Origin: Heterobilharzia americana
Taxonomy: Eukaryota > Platyhelminthes > Trematoda > Strigeidida > Schistosomatidae
Assembly (NCBI GenBank): GCA_944470555.2
Contig: OX104134.1
Location: forward strand, 110,354,701 to 110,418,700
Length of the DNA stretch: 64,000 nt
Direction of reading: 5' to 3'
This document shows positions 13,283 through 26,699 of the stretch, one piece after another (position 1 is the stretch's first letter; the number at the start of each line of letters is the position of its first letter). Both the position numbers and the translations under genes were made by a program. The notes under the pieces were generated by a model, which saw only the letters and a list, made by a program, of their open reading frames with translations, made no database searches and had not been told where the DNA came from.

Positions 13283-14778
13283 TACATTTCAGTTTTTGAT
13301 GTCGAAGGTCGTTTTCTATCACTGGGACACACAAATACATAAACCTAGGGTATGATCAGGGAAATCTAGGGGATAAAGGTAAAACATAAAAACCCTTTTT
13401 GGTTTTAGCATTTGCCGCCAACGACCTTTATGTATAAAGACTTTTAGATGTCTTGTTTTAAAAATTCTCTTTTTGACAAACAGTAAACTAGCGAACCTTT
13501 TAACACCACACAAGAAAATACATATTTCCTACAAGTGGTTTCTTTACAGGTCATTATTTCTTGTCAGTGGTATGATAAGGATGACAAAGGAGGATAGCAA
13601 CAAACGTATTGGCATATTTAATCGACATCAAAGCAGGTAAAACTTTGTCACGCTATTGGATGCTAAACAGAAAAAATAGTTAGTCGATAGGTTGCAACGT
13701 TCATATGTCATTTCCCCCATTCTATTCTTCTTCCTGTGCCTGAAAAACTTTAACACCAATAACGCATTGTTTGTTAATTGTTTCAAAACATCTATAACCG
13801 TTATTCATTGAATGACCTTCCTGATATTTTACCAGAATTCAGTTAATAGATTTATGTGTGCAAGTGTTAACTTAAGTCATAATTAGACTTACCATGTCAT
13901 TTCAAACAGATTGTTTCAATTGTAGGATAAATGAAATAACTGAATAATCTACGAAAAGTGGATTTTCTGTAACAGACCAAACAACAAATCAAAAACTCAC
14001 GAAGTTTCAATAAAGCCGACAAACAACCACCCTTCAACACTGTTTTCCCCCTTGTTAGTCATTCTAATGCTTTTAAGCATTATGTGAACATCAACAAGAG
14101 GTTCATTGACATCCACGATAAAAAGGTACTTACTGTGTAGTGCAGTATATAGCTACATACATCTTTGGATAGACATTCTAAGGCAGTACGTTTGAATAAA
14201 GTGAAGCTCTGAGACTGTGTGTGGTGATTAAAAATGTGCATTTCGATTACATTTAGTGATTACAGATAAAAGTAACTTTATTTCAGGCATAGCTACAAAG
14301 TTGTAGAGCTATAACCATGTGCACTGTTGTTTCAGGTTCCATGTATGTTGAAATTTACTAAGACCATTAAATAGGATTCGATAATAACATGCTAATTTAT
14401 CAGAGAAGAGTAGTGTGAAATGAAACGGTGTTATTAAAGGTGTTAACACCAATGCATCACTTTCCCTCAGTAGGGTTAGGCTAATCATGAAAATTGATGG
14501 TCTGGTGGTGAAGAGATCGCATACTCTATGAATACCACAGTAATACAAATTCACTGACCAATGCTATATATTTTTTTCGACACCAAATAAAAGTGAGATA
14601 TCTTAGCCTTGAACAACAAGGACTCAGGATTTTATGAATTAATGTTGTACAGAAGATGTTGCTTAATACTTGTAACTTTCTTCTGCTATACAGGAGAGAA
14701 TTGCTCCACTTCTGCTAGCAGATGAGTTTTTATGCGAATGCCCTGACACTAAAGGATATTCATGATGTTGCATTCATC
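13283..14778. other. AT-rich non-coding DNA, nothing recognised
   Basis: Only short frames without family resemblance, and no repeat that I could match elsewhere in the window. Confidence 0.55.
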
Positions 14779-14898
14779 TTGGTGACTAGTAGTGGAATCC
14801 GGGATCCCTGTTTCATCCTATTTGTAGCTTATCAGCCGGATGTAACCTAGTGAATGATGTTTTTCCCACCGAGACTTCGAAAAAGTTCAGGGATGAGC
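14779..14898 (-). repeat. Degenerate hammerhead SINE (Sm-alpha type), minus strand
   Basis: On the minus strand this aligns with the element at 18368-18565. It keeps the tRNA-derived 'TCTCGGTGGGAA' segment, then the ribozyme region: ATCCGG, CTGATAA (consensus CTGATGA), AAATAGGATGAAAC, GGATCCCGGATTCCAC. Helix II is mismatched and the core has one change, so self-cleavage is doubtful. Family knowledge: schistosome Sm-alpha repeats couple an RNA polymerase III promoter with a hammerhead ribozyme. Confidence 0.6.
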
Positions 14899-16918
14899 CA
14901 CTTATTTGATCGCAATCCATAACAAGTGGAAAATACTCTATATATCATGTCGAACTGAATGATTTCTGTAAAGTTAACTATATGTATATCACCGAATATT
15001 TTAGGTGATCAGACACAGATCTGACTGGAAAGTATTGTAAACAAAACCCTTAATTATATATATCTTTGTGCTCATATAGCCATTCATTAAATGAATTGCA
15101 CAAAACATACTAAATCTCATCGTTTAAAACAACAACAGAAACGTAGACAAAATAACCTGCAAGTTCACTTAACAAATAAACCTATGATGTCAGGACAAAA
15201 TAAACAAGTTTCATAACTTTTTCATTGCACAGATATTAACAACTGTTCTCAAAACTTCTTAGGTTGACTTTTAGCTCTTAACCTGCAAAAGTTTCAAAAG
15301 TTTATGTAAGTCAAAAGCAATAAGGAATAAACCATTTAATCACAAGTTATCAAACAGCATTCAGTATCTAGTACGATTTTTAAATCCCTGAAAAAGCATA
15401 AGTTCTCCAATTCCTATACAAAAGTTGGTAAGCTACCGATAGCCCATCCTGTTCCTCCTCCTTAGAATACCCTGAGTCTTGTTAAACTAAATAAGTTGAA
15501 CACGCATACCTTTTGTAAATTATTTGTTGATCAGCTAGAGATCTAACTGTTATAACTTAACAGTTTATAAGTTCAGTAATTTCTATCAAGAGTTTTTGAT
15601 CAATTACCAAGGAAAATTAAAGTAAGTTATGTTGTTTGAAGTTCTAGTGGTCCTTCTTACTTTTTTTTCTAAATTATCAAAGGAAACAAATTACGATGAA
15701 AAATATAACAATTTGTATAAAGTCTTAGGTTTACTAATTCCAAGCAGTGAATTTAAAAAGCAGTAAAGCTTAGCGTACAATAGGTCATAATTTAAAAAGC
15801 ACATACATTTTTAAGTATGGTTATTCACTTTTATCCTAAATACATCATGAACTGTATTGAACTATGGAAACGCTGAAAATGAAGACATGTTGTATAACCA
15901 CCTAATTTTTGATAAGAACTTCTTGCCCTATATCTGACAAGGAATGATAAGCCGGGAATTTTCGTTTATGCCGCAATATGCATATTGAAATAATAAGTTT
16001 GAAACCAAGTAGTCTACACTACTGAATAGTCATGAACATTGTTATTCTCTCTTGACTTAGGTATACCTGAGTTTAAAACATCTTTGTAAAAAAAACTCTT
16101 ATTTAAAAATAAGCCTAATACGAAATATTGCACCATACACGATTCTGTAGCAAAGTGTTTGCTCATGGTCCTGACTTCTTGGTTTCGCTGTATGATACTA
16201 AGGATTACCTAACTCATATAAAGCAGTTGTCCATTGCCTTTAGGTGATGAAAAATTATCACCAGGAACCAATTATGTAAATAAGAGTCGCTTATTTCAAA
16301 TTATTGTTAGTGTTTTAAAACAGACATTTATGAGCGATAAACATCCTCAGCGAGTATTCATATCTTTCCACAATAAATTGCTTCAGGTCTTTATAGAAAA
16401 ATAATTGAACGCCTAAAGACAAGAAAGGTAAATTTCCAGACAAATGCAAACAAAGGATGGTACAATCGAAATACGTTGAAATAATGATACGCATTGAGAA
16501 ACTGTAGTCGTTATTTGAAAGGGATTTGGGAACCCAATTAAAAAACGTACATGGTCAGAAATGAACATGAAAAGCACATGAAGACAAAGTTTATCAGTAG
16601 CATTCACTATAATAATAAAGGCTTTGAATAAGAAATACTTTACTATTTGCTTAATTGAAGCATCCTTTTATTCAAACATCAGCTAAATTACAGGAATTTT
16701 ACTTCATTTTCCTACAGTAAAGCCACTGTTAGGTTAATTATGCTTTATTACATTTCCTAAACTTTCAAAATAAAAGTAATCTCATCAGTAACATGGAAAG
16801 AAAATATTCAATGGGATTGGGCCAGTAACGTTTTCTTAACAACCATATTTCCAAGACTGTGGGACCAAAATATTTAGCATTTTCAACGACAGACACTTAG
16901 TCCCTTCAAATATTTCTT
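14899..16918. other. AT-rich non-coding DNA, nothing recognised
   Basis: No frame with protein-like content and no repeat matched to other parts of the window. Confidence 0.55.
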
Positions 16919-16925
16919 TTTCAGG

Positions 16926-17191
16926 GTGAGTTAGTTAGTTAATTAGTTAGTTAATGAGTGAGTGAGTAAGTAAGTGAGTGAGTGAGTGAGTGAGTGAGTG
17001 AGTGAGTGAGTGAGTGAGTGAGTGAGTGGGCGAGTGAGTGAGTGAGTGAGTGAGTGAGTGAGTGAGTGAGTGAGTGAGTGAGTGAGTGAGTGAGTGAGTG
17101 AGTGAGTGAGTGAGTGAGTGAGTGAGTGAGTGAGTGAGTGAGTGAGTGAGTGAGTGAGTGAGTGAGTGAGTGAGTGAGTGAGTGAGTGAGA
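16926..17191. repeat. (GAGT)n tetranucleotide array, ~265 bp
   Basis: Starts as a degenerate TTAG/TTAA variant, becomes nearly pure GAGT, and has one clear interruption (GGGCGAGT) near 17028. Because four is not a multiple of three, every minus frame reads through as repeated Leu-Thr-His-Ser. Those frames are not genes. An 11 bp inverted repeat (16919-16929 and 17226-17236, TTTCAGGGTGA) brackets the array. Confidence 0.97.
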
Positions 17192-17236
17192 GTAATATTT
17201 CCTCTTCGTCTCACTCATGTGTCTATCACCCTGAAA

Positions 17237-18367
17237 TCTCAAAGGATTATGAAATATCTTTGTGTTAAGATGAATTCCCCTTTGTCTGTGGTTTAAATTT
17301 GTATTTTTATTTAAAAATCTTACGGAAGGTTATTTTCAACCATTCTCTTTTCAGAAAAGTAATAACTCTTTTAAATATTATCAAGAGTGAAGAAATGGTG
17401 TAAACCACGGAGATCATTATGAATGAAAATGCCAATTATACGCTGCCTGCTAAACAGAGTTCCATACAGGTAAGAGAACGTTAAACAATGAGACCACATG
17501 TGAGATGTAAGAAAAATTGTTGAAAAGAGCGACAAGAAATTTAGTACAGTTGTTTGCTTGCTTATCTTCAGCTCTCTTGCACGTAACATTGTCATAAATA
17601 CAACATTCGGTTTACAGCTCTAAATTGAAATCTAAAAACACGCAAAAGTTGATGAGTTAGTAATTCGGGTTGAAATCGAAGTAGGATGAGATAATATTTG
17701 ACAAAAATGCTGAAAACCATACAACAACAAACTTGCAGTTACCATGCAATATCAAGCGCTACATAAATCGCTGTAGAGGCACATATACATAATATTCATA
17801 AAAGAATAGGAAGTTATTCTTGGTAGCATTTAAATCAATAGTGTGTAACTAACAAACGAGCTTACAAATAAGTAGGCTGATATCATGACAAAATTTTATC
17901 TGTCATGCTACTTAAGAGGAAGTCAACTAGTCACGCAAATGACTGAAAATTTTCTCCAGGCTGAACTTTTCTCGATTTTTATTACCTTGATAGTGAACCT
18001 CACTGTATATCGCAAGAAGAGTTAATAATCGAGATAAAATTTGATATGTTGAGTGTAGCATGGTACACTTTCGGTGTTCTTTCTATGTGTTGATCACCTT
18101 TTAAATTGGTCAGCTATACATGAAATATTGCTACCTGCATCTGGTTGTCAGTTATCTGTAAAATTCAAATATACTCGACAAAATCATAATGTTTGATTTT
18201 ATGAGCTGCTATACATTCCTCATGAACTTCTACTTTTTATCATGGAACCTGGAACAAAGACTGGATGAAATATAAAATGTACTGTGACTCTTAATGTTAT
18301 TGCTTGTATTATGTCGTCGTTGATTGATCGGATTGATCGCTCTCTAAAAACTATACCCATCCCACAA
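17237..18367. other. AT-rich non-coding DNA, nothing recognised
   Basis: Short frames only, with no motif or splice pair that I can support. Confidence 0.55.
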
Positions 18368-18565
18368 GAAGTGGCTAAAGTGGCTCGGTGGTCTAGTGGA
18401 CAACGCTCTGACGTTCGAAGCGATCGATCAGAAGTTCAAATCCCGGTGGGAACAACATAACTCACTGAGAGGAAGGTACATCCAGCTGATGAATCCCAAA
18501 AAGGACGAAGTATGCATCCTGGGTTCTACTGCTATCCAGTATACATCATTAGTACTGTAACTCTG
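18368..18565 (+). repeat. Hammerhead SINE (Sm-alpha type)
   Basis: The head is tRNA-like. TGGCTCGGTGGTCTAGTGG stands in the A-box position and AGTTCAAATCC in the B-box position, about 45 bp apart, which fits an internal RNA polymerase III promoter. Downstream comes a hammerhead motif at about 18479-18530: ATCCAG, the core CTGATGA, a short helix II around CCCAAAAAGG, then GAAG and a CATC cleavage triplet, closed by CTGGGT pairing back to ATCCAG. The first core box matches consensus, while the second reads GAAG instead of GAAA. Such elements are transcribed by Pol III and moved by partner retrotransposons. Activity here is uncertain. Confidence 0.8.
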
Positions 18566-18599
18566 TTGATACACTAACTTTATATATCTTCCACATGTA

Positions 18600-18931
18600 A
18601 TAAGTATTCTGAAGCTGAACGGTATTTGTAGCATCACACACCTCTCCAGAATCCATAGCCTAGGGTTCGGCGAGATTCAGCATCGATGCTGGCCTTCATA
18701 GTCTCATCGGACTTGCTACGCTGAAGGCATACGGTTAAGCATCCACGCCATTTGGCACGCTGTCGTGTTCAGTTGCACTGCTCGTAATCGACCCTCTAGC
18801 CAGTTAGTTGGGACGCATTGGTATCTTGGTACGACCTCACAAATATACTATTCCATCCGACTACGCTATCGTGTTCTTTCTTGGTCTCGTATTCGTGAGT
18901 ATATAACAAGTATGAATAATTAGTGATTAGC
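18600..18931 (+). repeat. 330 bp dispersed repeat, copy 1
   Basis: Matches 43171-43487 in reverse orientation over almost its full length. Shared blocks include CCTAGGGTTCG, TTTGGCACGCTGTCGTG, GACGCATTGGTATCTTGGTAC and GACTACGCTATCGTGTTCTT, ending at GTTATATAC and CACTAATTATT. It follows the hammerhead SINE by about 35 bp. It encodes nothing recognisable and could be a non-autonomous element or the tail of a larger one. Confidence 0.8.
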
Positions 18932-21900
18932 CTATGCGCCTACCAAGTTAGCACAAGGACAATTGCTAAAAACGTAGTCGTCCATTATCACACAGAAAAG
19001 GTGTCATATTAATCAACGCTGAGTGACTGAAATCTGATTTAGAATCTCAGTAATGTATATCTGCGGATATCGCGATACGGAGTGCAAAAGCCTCAGAATA
19101 AACAGCATATACACTAGTTTGTAAAGAAAATGAAACCAGTTTAACTCTCTTCAGCGACCCAACATGAAAAGTCAATAAAACCTTTTTTATAAATTTACAG
19201 TGACTTGATATAGCCTAAGTTATTTATATGTGGACGTTTGTACAATAACCTTCAGATTCCACCTTTACTGATCTCTCACTTCTTCCGTGATGGAAAAAGG
19301 CGGTATGATAACAAAGTGTATTTACAACGTCAACAATATATGCAAAATACAATAGTTTATATAAATTTACACTGACCTAGGCTATTTCCAGACCTATTAG
19401 ATTTAAATCCCGTTGATTTTCCATCCCTTCAACCAGCCTGATAATTACACGTTGATTCACGTATTTTTACCGAAATTTTCGAAGTAAAACGATTGGTTGA
19501 AAAAGGTGTCACGCATTTACGACTTCTTATGAAGTTTTGTCAATCTGCATTCTATAACAGCCTTCTTACATGATTAGCTTTAAATGAATCTATAAATATG
19601 AGGCATCTGTCTTGCATTGTGAAAAGAAAATGGAACTATGTGAACTGCTGAGTTTCGTCAAACCGACTAAACCTAAATGAATAAAGTTGGCATTTCGTAT
19701 TATGATCTCATAAATTTCTAAATACTGTATCAGTTTCCTTTGGTTATCAGGATTTTTTGGAAATAGAAATGACCACCTCATCCACAGTGACAAAACACAG
19801 CTACTGTATGCAAACTGGCTTTGGCTTTAGAAGTATGGTATTTGATAGTTTATACATTCCATTGACGACGCTTAAGTAAAATCCAAGAAAAAGTCTATAT
19901 TCCACTATGAAGACTTAAATGAAGAAATCAAAGCTAAAAATGAACATTTTATCTCTATCTAAGTGATAAATGACGGAATATTGGCAATAATTGCTATCTG
20001 AAGACTAAAAGTAATTCTCTTGTCATGCAAATAGCGTAAGTAAAGTGATGTAAAAAAAAACAGCGAATACTACACCAATGTCTCTGATGCTAGAATAATT
20101 GCACATCCACTTACCGAGATTTGAAAAGTATGTATACTGTCATCCAAATGAAGTACACGCACTTGTATCATACGTAATCCCTTGCCTATGCATTGTCCGT
20201 CCATATTCGCATATATTTTAATCCACTTCAACCACGAGAACACTGATCAATTGAATATAAACATCAGGTTTATCTGTAAAAATATTTCAGGAGGACATTT
20301 AGAGCATGTTGAGAGAATGTAAAATTCTTCTGATTTATTTACTCAAATATATAATGAAAATTGGGGGATAAAGCTAATGTTGAACAGAATGGTGATCCTG
20401 TTCAAAATATAAAGATAGGATTTTTACATACTCGTAAGCGGAGTGTTATTTTCTATCTCAGTGTATGCACTTAATTTATTTATTTATTGGACAGGTTACA
20501 TAGTGAAGCAGTATCTCTAAGTAAGCAATAGGGTTTCATGGTTTGAAATGTCGAACAAACACAAACATAGAGCTATACATTACCACGATGACAAAGTTCT
20601 CCTATTATCTTAGAACAAAAACTAGTTTATGAACACTTTGGTATGCATGTTTTAAGGTCATTTGTTCACCAGAATTATTCCTTTATTTTTCTTCCTGAAG
20701 AGGAATAAATTAAGAAATTCATATTCCTGTTCATAAAACTGAAATGAGTATGGTTTTACAGAATGATCTCTGTTCTCCAGATGGTGGTGACCGAAATAAA
20801 ATAAAAACCTGGATAGCAGCCGCTGGTTCCAATCCTGAAGTTTTAAGATTTGTATGGAATTTGCCTGAAATGAATCTGTTTATTGAAAACCTTCGTGAGA
20901 AGTGACAGCCAGTCAGTCTATCCACAACAGTGAATTCTGGAGTCCTTCTTGAAAACGCCCCACCTTCACTTCCTGCCTTACTTGAAAAACTTCAGATATC
21001 TTAAGATTCCTGTTCGTCATAGGAATACCACATTACATAAACTTCCAGTAAGCTATCAACTTTAAAGCAGTGGTCAATTTTGACCGAATAATTAAACTTA
21101 GAGTGCAGTACTCACAAGCTGAAATTTAAATGTAAAATATCTGTATATCAAAATGAAAAACATGAGTAAAGTTAGCGTAAATATATACTTAGGACAAAGT
21201 ATTATCAGCCTTATCCCCTGAATACCACAACGTTGAGAATTATGTACATCAGGCAGTTCAAAAATCTTGGCATGGAAGTTACATGTCGAGTCAAGTAAAG
21301 TTGAGATAAAAAATTGTATTGAGTCAGTGGATAAAAGGATTAACAGATATAAAATTCATTAAATAAAGCTTAGACAAGAAATGAATTCAGAGGACTGAAA
21401 GATTAGTGAGAACTGATGAATATTAGGCACAAATGGCGGTAAAACAAAATGTGAGAGGTAACAATGAGACAACGAATCAATAAGAAAAGCATAAACACAT
21501 CGTTAAAGACTGGTTTACCTAACATTCAGGATAAATCAGGGCGGTCAAATAACAGCAGGTGTTAACTTCCAAATACAAAATTTCGGCTTCTCTACTTTGC
21601 TGGCTACAGTTTCGGCAGTTTTTAGAGGGTGAATCTGTATCATCTGTGACAGATGGTTAATCGTGCAGCACTATAATTGTGTATAGTTTACTCATTAGCT
21701 GCCAGTGCTGAGTGGATGTGACTTTAAGTATCTATAGGTAGTCATCATCTATGAATGCATACTGTTGAGAATGTATGAAGAATTATGTATTACAAACATG
21801 GTGATCAAATCAATTTATTTGGGAAAGTTCGCCCTAAGAGTGGTTTCCCAGGAATATAATAGTCTACTAGTAAGCATTTTGAACAGATTACCAATCAAAT

Positions 21901-24900
21901 CACGAAGCTTCAAAAGAAGTTTCTTTGACTCATCGATGTAAGTTATCAACTTATTTATCTTTTCTTCCGTATTATTGTTAATGAAAATCCCTAGGATCAT
22001 ATTTGTGGGTCTATTTAACCCTTTTACGACTGATATTTCGCAGTGCATTACTGAGTGCTCTTTCCAAACCCTTAACAAAGCAACTTTTTACTAAACTTTT
22101 TGAATTCCTAAATTAGTAGTGTTCACATAACTACCACTCTTAGATTATGCAACCGCTTAAAATGTGGATATATTTTAACGGCCTGATGACAGTTTACTTT
22201 TTCTTTTTCTCATTGACACATTGTGTATGCTACGTTTTTAAAAGAATGATATTAATCCTCATACAAACAAACCATCGCAAGGTAGAGTCTAGGCCTAAAA
22301 TTTCCACTAAACACTGTGGTTCTACACTAACTTCTTGTATTTAAGTAAGAAACTCAATTATATTTCAAATATCAAAACCATACACTACTTAACTAAAAGA
22401 ATACATTTTTAGACCTCAAATGTATCCCACCATATAAATATCCATTTTAGAATACACTGTTATTCTGTTTTTATTCAGTGCAAAATGTTGAATACACCAC
22501 TGATTCACCTTCAGAACAAATAGATTTCTTGTGTCAACTGTTATGCGTACTATGAATGAAAAAAGTGAAACATAGTCAGTAGGGTATTTTACTGACATGT
22601 ATAGATGATATATAAAAGTTAAAATCTTGAAAGTTCTTCCAAATAATAAAACAATAAATCATATTTCGAAATAAATTTTGATGATAGTGACATTTGGCTA
22701 GTATTATTGAAAGCCAAGGCCAAAAACAGAAGAAAAATCACTGAAGATATGCAAGTAAGAACAAATTTATGTTACTAGAAAATATCTAATCATCCACAAA
22801 CGACAACGTAACCTAACCGAACAAAAGGAAGAAGCGCGGAATGTGACCTACACATATACGTTGATTGGTCATTGAAGAGCAACCAATTTCATATTGTCTA
22901 GGCCTGATGCTGAACAAACACTATCGATCACTTTGCAGCATGGCCAGTAGGCTGAGAGACTCACCATCTCGATGCACTGAAAGAGATATTGGTTGAATAG
23001 GAGCAAGCGAAAGGAAGCTCTAAACTTAATTTTCGCCCTTCTTGGCACTCGTCAGCAAGAAATATCCACAATGTCAACAGAATTAATGTCCCACTTGAGA
23101 TCTGGACCCACGTCAGCCAAAACTGCAGTCAGAAACGCTACCACTGAGATATTCGGACTGCGACTGACCTCCTGTAGGGCTGGGTTAAATACACTGATTG
23201 ACCACTGGAGATCAACTAATCTCATGTTGAACTACGCAAACACTCGAATTTTTAGCATGTAGGAAATTGGGGACAGTTTGCTTTTCGTTGCATAAATGAC
23301 ATCACATGACGTAACCAGCATATACACGTAATACAATAGTTCATCAATATATACGAATGGTAGGAACACCGATTACATAGTCTGGAATTTTAAGTAGGGT
23401 ACTTAGGTTGTTGACAAATTGGGAAAATTGAGCGATTGCTGTTGCCAAGATATAAGTTGTACATGATTAAATGTTTAAAAAGGCATCATTTAATTTATGA
23501 GTAATAAGTTAGTCTGAAATGCGTTAAACTCCAAAATCAGCTAAACAGCATACACTTCTGGAGGTTTTCTGAGCCACAAAGTACGCGCATCTAGTTTGTG
23601 TATGAGATGATCGGTAACCTAAGGCGATGTTCGAAAAAAAGGACTGAATAACCAGGTCTAAAAGCTATCTAGAGGATACTGTGACTAAAAGTGACAAAAC
23701 ATCTGATGGTCCAATCAATAAATAAATTTCTACTCACATTTCTGTCTACGTAAGAGTGCAACAGCTGTTCACTTTAAGTTTTGTGACATAAACGATAGTG
23801 ATACAATACAGTCAACTTTTGCATAGTAACTGTCACACGTTTACTAAACTTCTGTCGAAATGAGCCGTTTGGTGAAATTTCCTGGTTCTTTACATATAAC
23901 CTGACGAGGTTTCCTTAATGTTGGCAGCATTTAAATACCTTCATATTGTCATCTTGTTATCTCGTCGATCATGCTGCGGATGTAGTGAGTACACTCTATA
24001 TTACAATTGGTGATTCCGCATCACAAAACTACTACCTGTTTTGTTATTCCACTCTAACCATGTCTTAGGCGCATCACAGCCTAAAACGTTTGATTAGAAT
24101 CAATAAAACCATGAATTTCGCTCAAAATAAAAATCATAAAAAGGTTGCGACTTTATGTAGTGTCCAGTTTGAAAGTTCACTCTTGCTAAGTTACTTATAG
24201 TAGCCAAAGGTTGAATACATGACTAAAACACATAAATTACTACAAGAAAAGTGTAAATTATAAAACTATCTAGGTCTAATCTCACTCCGTCCAGGTTGTT
24301 TTCTTTTTGTTTGTTGAATCATGGTAGCCTCGAACTATGGAAGATCTAAATACTACCTTCAAACAGACATTATAATTACGATTACATGGATGATACCACT
24401 AACATCCCATAAAAACTTAGTGGATATTCATTATTTGAAAAACTAATGTTGTAGAATGAAAAAACAAATAAATTTTAATTCGGCAGTTCATGTTAACAAA
24501 TTGAAATCTAGGAATACATTCTTACCATGTGTTAATTTCAGTTGAATAATCAAAAGATGAAAATGCCCAATAACTGCTCAGTCAGACTTAGAAATACTTA
24601 GAACTACTTACACTTACTTCTCTTAATGCAGCATCTAAAGAACAACATGCTATTAGAACGGTTGTTAACTAGACGTCATTTTGTCAACAAAGATTTTAGA
24701 ATTCAGCATAATGGTGGTTTGCTCCTCGAGCTTTAGTACTTTGTGTGGACCTCTCGTCATAAGGCTTGGTGACATCTTCAGCACTAACTTCGAATGCAGC
24801 AGTGTTTTGGTTGTGTCACAGAGCAGATGGCTGGACACAGAAGACATGACTTTTAATTAAGATTTGGGACATTCGTTCCAAAAGATTAGTGCTAAAGACG

Positions 24901-25571
24901 CCATCAAGCCCAATAATTAAAAGCCAATGGAACTACAAGAAATATCAGTGGACACCAAGGCATCTCTAACTGTAACAGTAACAATTATCGTCAACGGGGA
25001 AAACAAATGTGAAGGATAAAATGGAAATCAGACGTGTTCAAAGTGAGCAGGAAATGCAGGTTACTAAGTTCCACGCTAAAATTGCACATATAAAAGATGG
25101 TGAAGTGATAAAATATGACTTCTCCAAGCAAATAGAAATACCAAGCTATAGAGGCAAAAATGCATGAATTTATATTTTTAGCCAAGTTTTGCTAATAAAG
25201 GAATCACCTGATGAAAGTAATTAGCACACTAACGGTATGCTGAGTGAGTACCTACAGTAGTAATAATATAAGATGACGCTGTTATTCAACAACTTCTTGA
25301 AAGCACCAAAGTAGACTTATGGAGCCTCTACAAGATAAACCCTATAATATTCTAGCTTATTAATGTAAACTACCTGCCACTTATAAGGTCGTAGTACAAA
25401 AGTAAATATTGTCCAATTTATATGGAGTAAACATTAGCGCGTAAAACAAAGTCAGAAGAGTTGCGCAAGACATATTTCACCATCTCTGAATCCCAAGCTT
25501 TGAAACATACGGACTGGGAACAATGGTGCGGCCAACCAGATTACTAAAAAAGGTAATATACATAAAAGGAG
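18932..25571. other. AT-rich non-coding DNA with a few unassigned short frames
   Basis: The stretch 22830-23265 is less AT-rich and has an 89-codon plus-strand frame (22993-23262) of unknown identity. A 46-residue plus-strand frame at 25021-25161 looks protein-like but cannot be named. A weak third copy of the 9195 repeat lies near 20470-20530. I see nothing else to support in this 6.6 kb. Confidence 0.45.
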
Positions 25572-25850
25572 CCTCGCCTAGTTAACTAGTTCACTAGTTT
25601 ACTAGACGGTCCTAAACCCGGATGAAGAGGGAAGGATGGCATAAGGTTAGCAACCCTAAAACCGCAAACCAATACAATCCCTAAATAAACTTCAAAGCAC
25701 AAAGAAATTATAAAAAATAAAGGTAAACTTATTCCTCGCTGGAATCGTGGAGCCGGAATGACGCCGATTCGTGGAAGTCTTCGGAAATCCAATTGACTGA
25801 TGTGTCTTCTCTTCTCTCGATGAAATAAAAAGTAAGCATGGGGACATGAA

Positions 25851-26650
25851 ATGTCGGCACAATGTTCGAAACTGGTTGGCAAGGCTGCCCAGATTGCAAA
25901 AGAGATAAGGTATAGCATTAAAGTGCTGGGAATCTGCAAAAGCAGATTGAACGGAAGTGGACTTTCCAAACTATCAATTGGAGAGTCAATAATCTACTCC
26001 GATTTTATTACCCAGACAACAACCACAATCACACTGAGTTACGGAGTGGTTATCATGATGCCCTCAAGAGCACCGATGGCTCTCATGCAGTGCAAACCAA
26101 TCTTCTCCTCCAGGATCATGACAGCAACATTCAACTCAAAAAGAAAGAAAAATCATAATCACACAATGCTACGCCACGCGCCTACAAATAATGCAGATCA
26201 AGAGAAGAAGGAGGAATTCTATACACAACTGCAATCAGTACTCGACAAGACCTCACCCCAGTTGGTGACATCAGAATTCATTATAATGGGTGGGATGACA
26301 TGAATGCCAAACTCGGTAAGGAAAACACAGGAAGAGAACTTATCATGGTTCGAGAAGCACTCAGTGAAATGAAGAATGAGAATGGAGAACTGTTCGCAGA
26401 CATCTGCGCACTCAACGATTTGGTGACTGGAGGTGAGGCAGTGTGTACAAACACAAGGATATTCACAAGGCAGTAACATCGATTTGATTTCACCAGACAC
26501 CACAGCACACTACACTAAACATCAGGTCCACTTCATCTCAATCTCGATAAAGTGGAGACGCAGCTTACTGGAAACGAGATCACATCAAGAAGGGTAGCAG
26601 ACGAAGGTGGTTCACACCACTCAGTATCTAGTGCAAGGAACCTACCTTCA
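25851..26650 (+). pseudogene. AP-endonuclease domain of RTE copy A
   Basis: The first frame (25851-26303) reads 'KAAQIAKEIR', '-LGICKSRLNGSGLSKLSIGESIIYS' and 'CYATRLQ'-type sequence, closely paralleling ORF1 of copy C. The expected catalytic Glu (GICES) is Lys here (GICKS). The 'MGGxxDMNAKLG' region keeps Asp-Met-Asn, but a frameshift runs through it. The end of the domain shows the same altered 'GGTTCACACCACTCA' segment as copy C, where an Ser-Asp-His motif is expected. No function is expected. Confidence 0.75.
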
Positions 26651-26699
26651 AAATCAAGTTGAAAGCCTCCGATTCAAGGAAGTTGGTGATGGACCACAG

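Noticed and set aside
16943..17242. 99- and 87-codon minus frames made of repeated Leu-Thr-His-Ser
   Set aside because: They are the (GAGT)n array read in any frame; tetranucleotide repeats without stops always give such frames.
18380..18450. Genuine tRNA gene
   Set aside because: A- and B-box-like segments are present but the sequence does not fold into an intact cloverleaf with an acceptor stem. It is the head of a SINE.
25586..25969. 127-codon minus frame at the start of copy A
   Set aside because: Antisense to the 5' leader and endonuclease of copy A; hydrophobic content is a by-product of the complementary strand.
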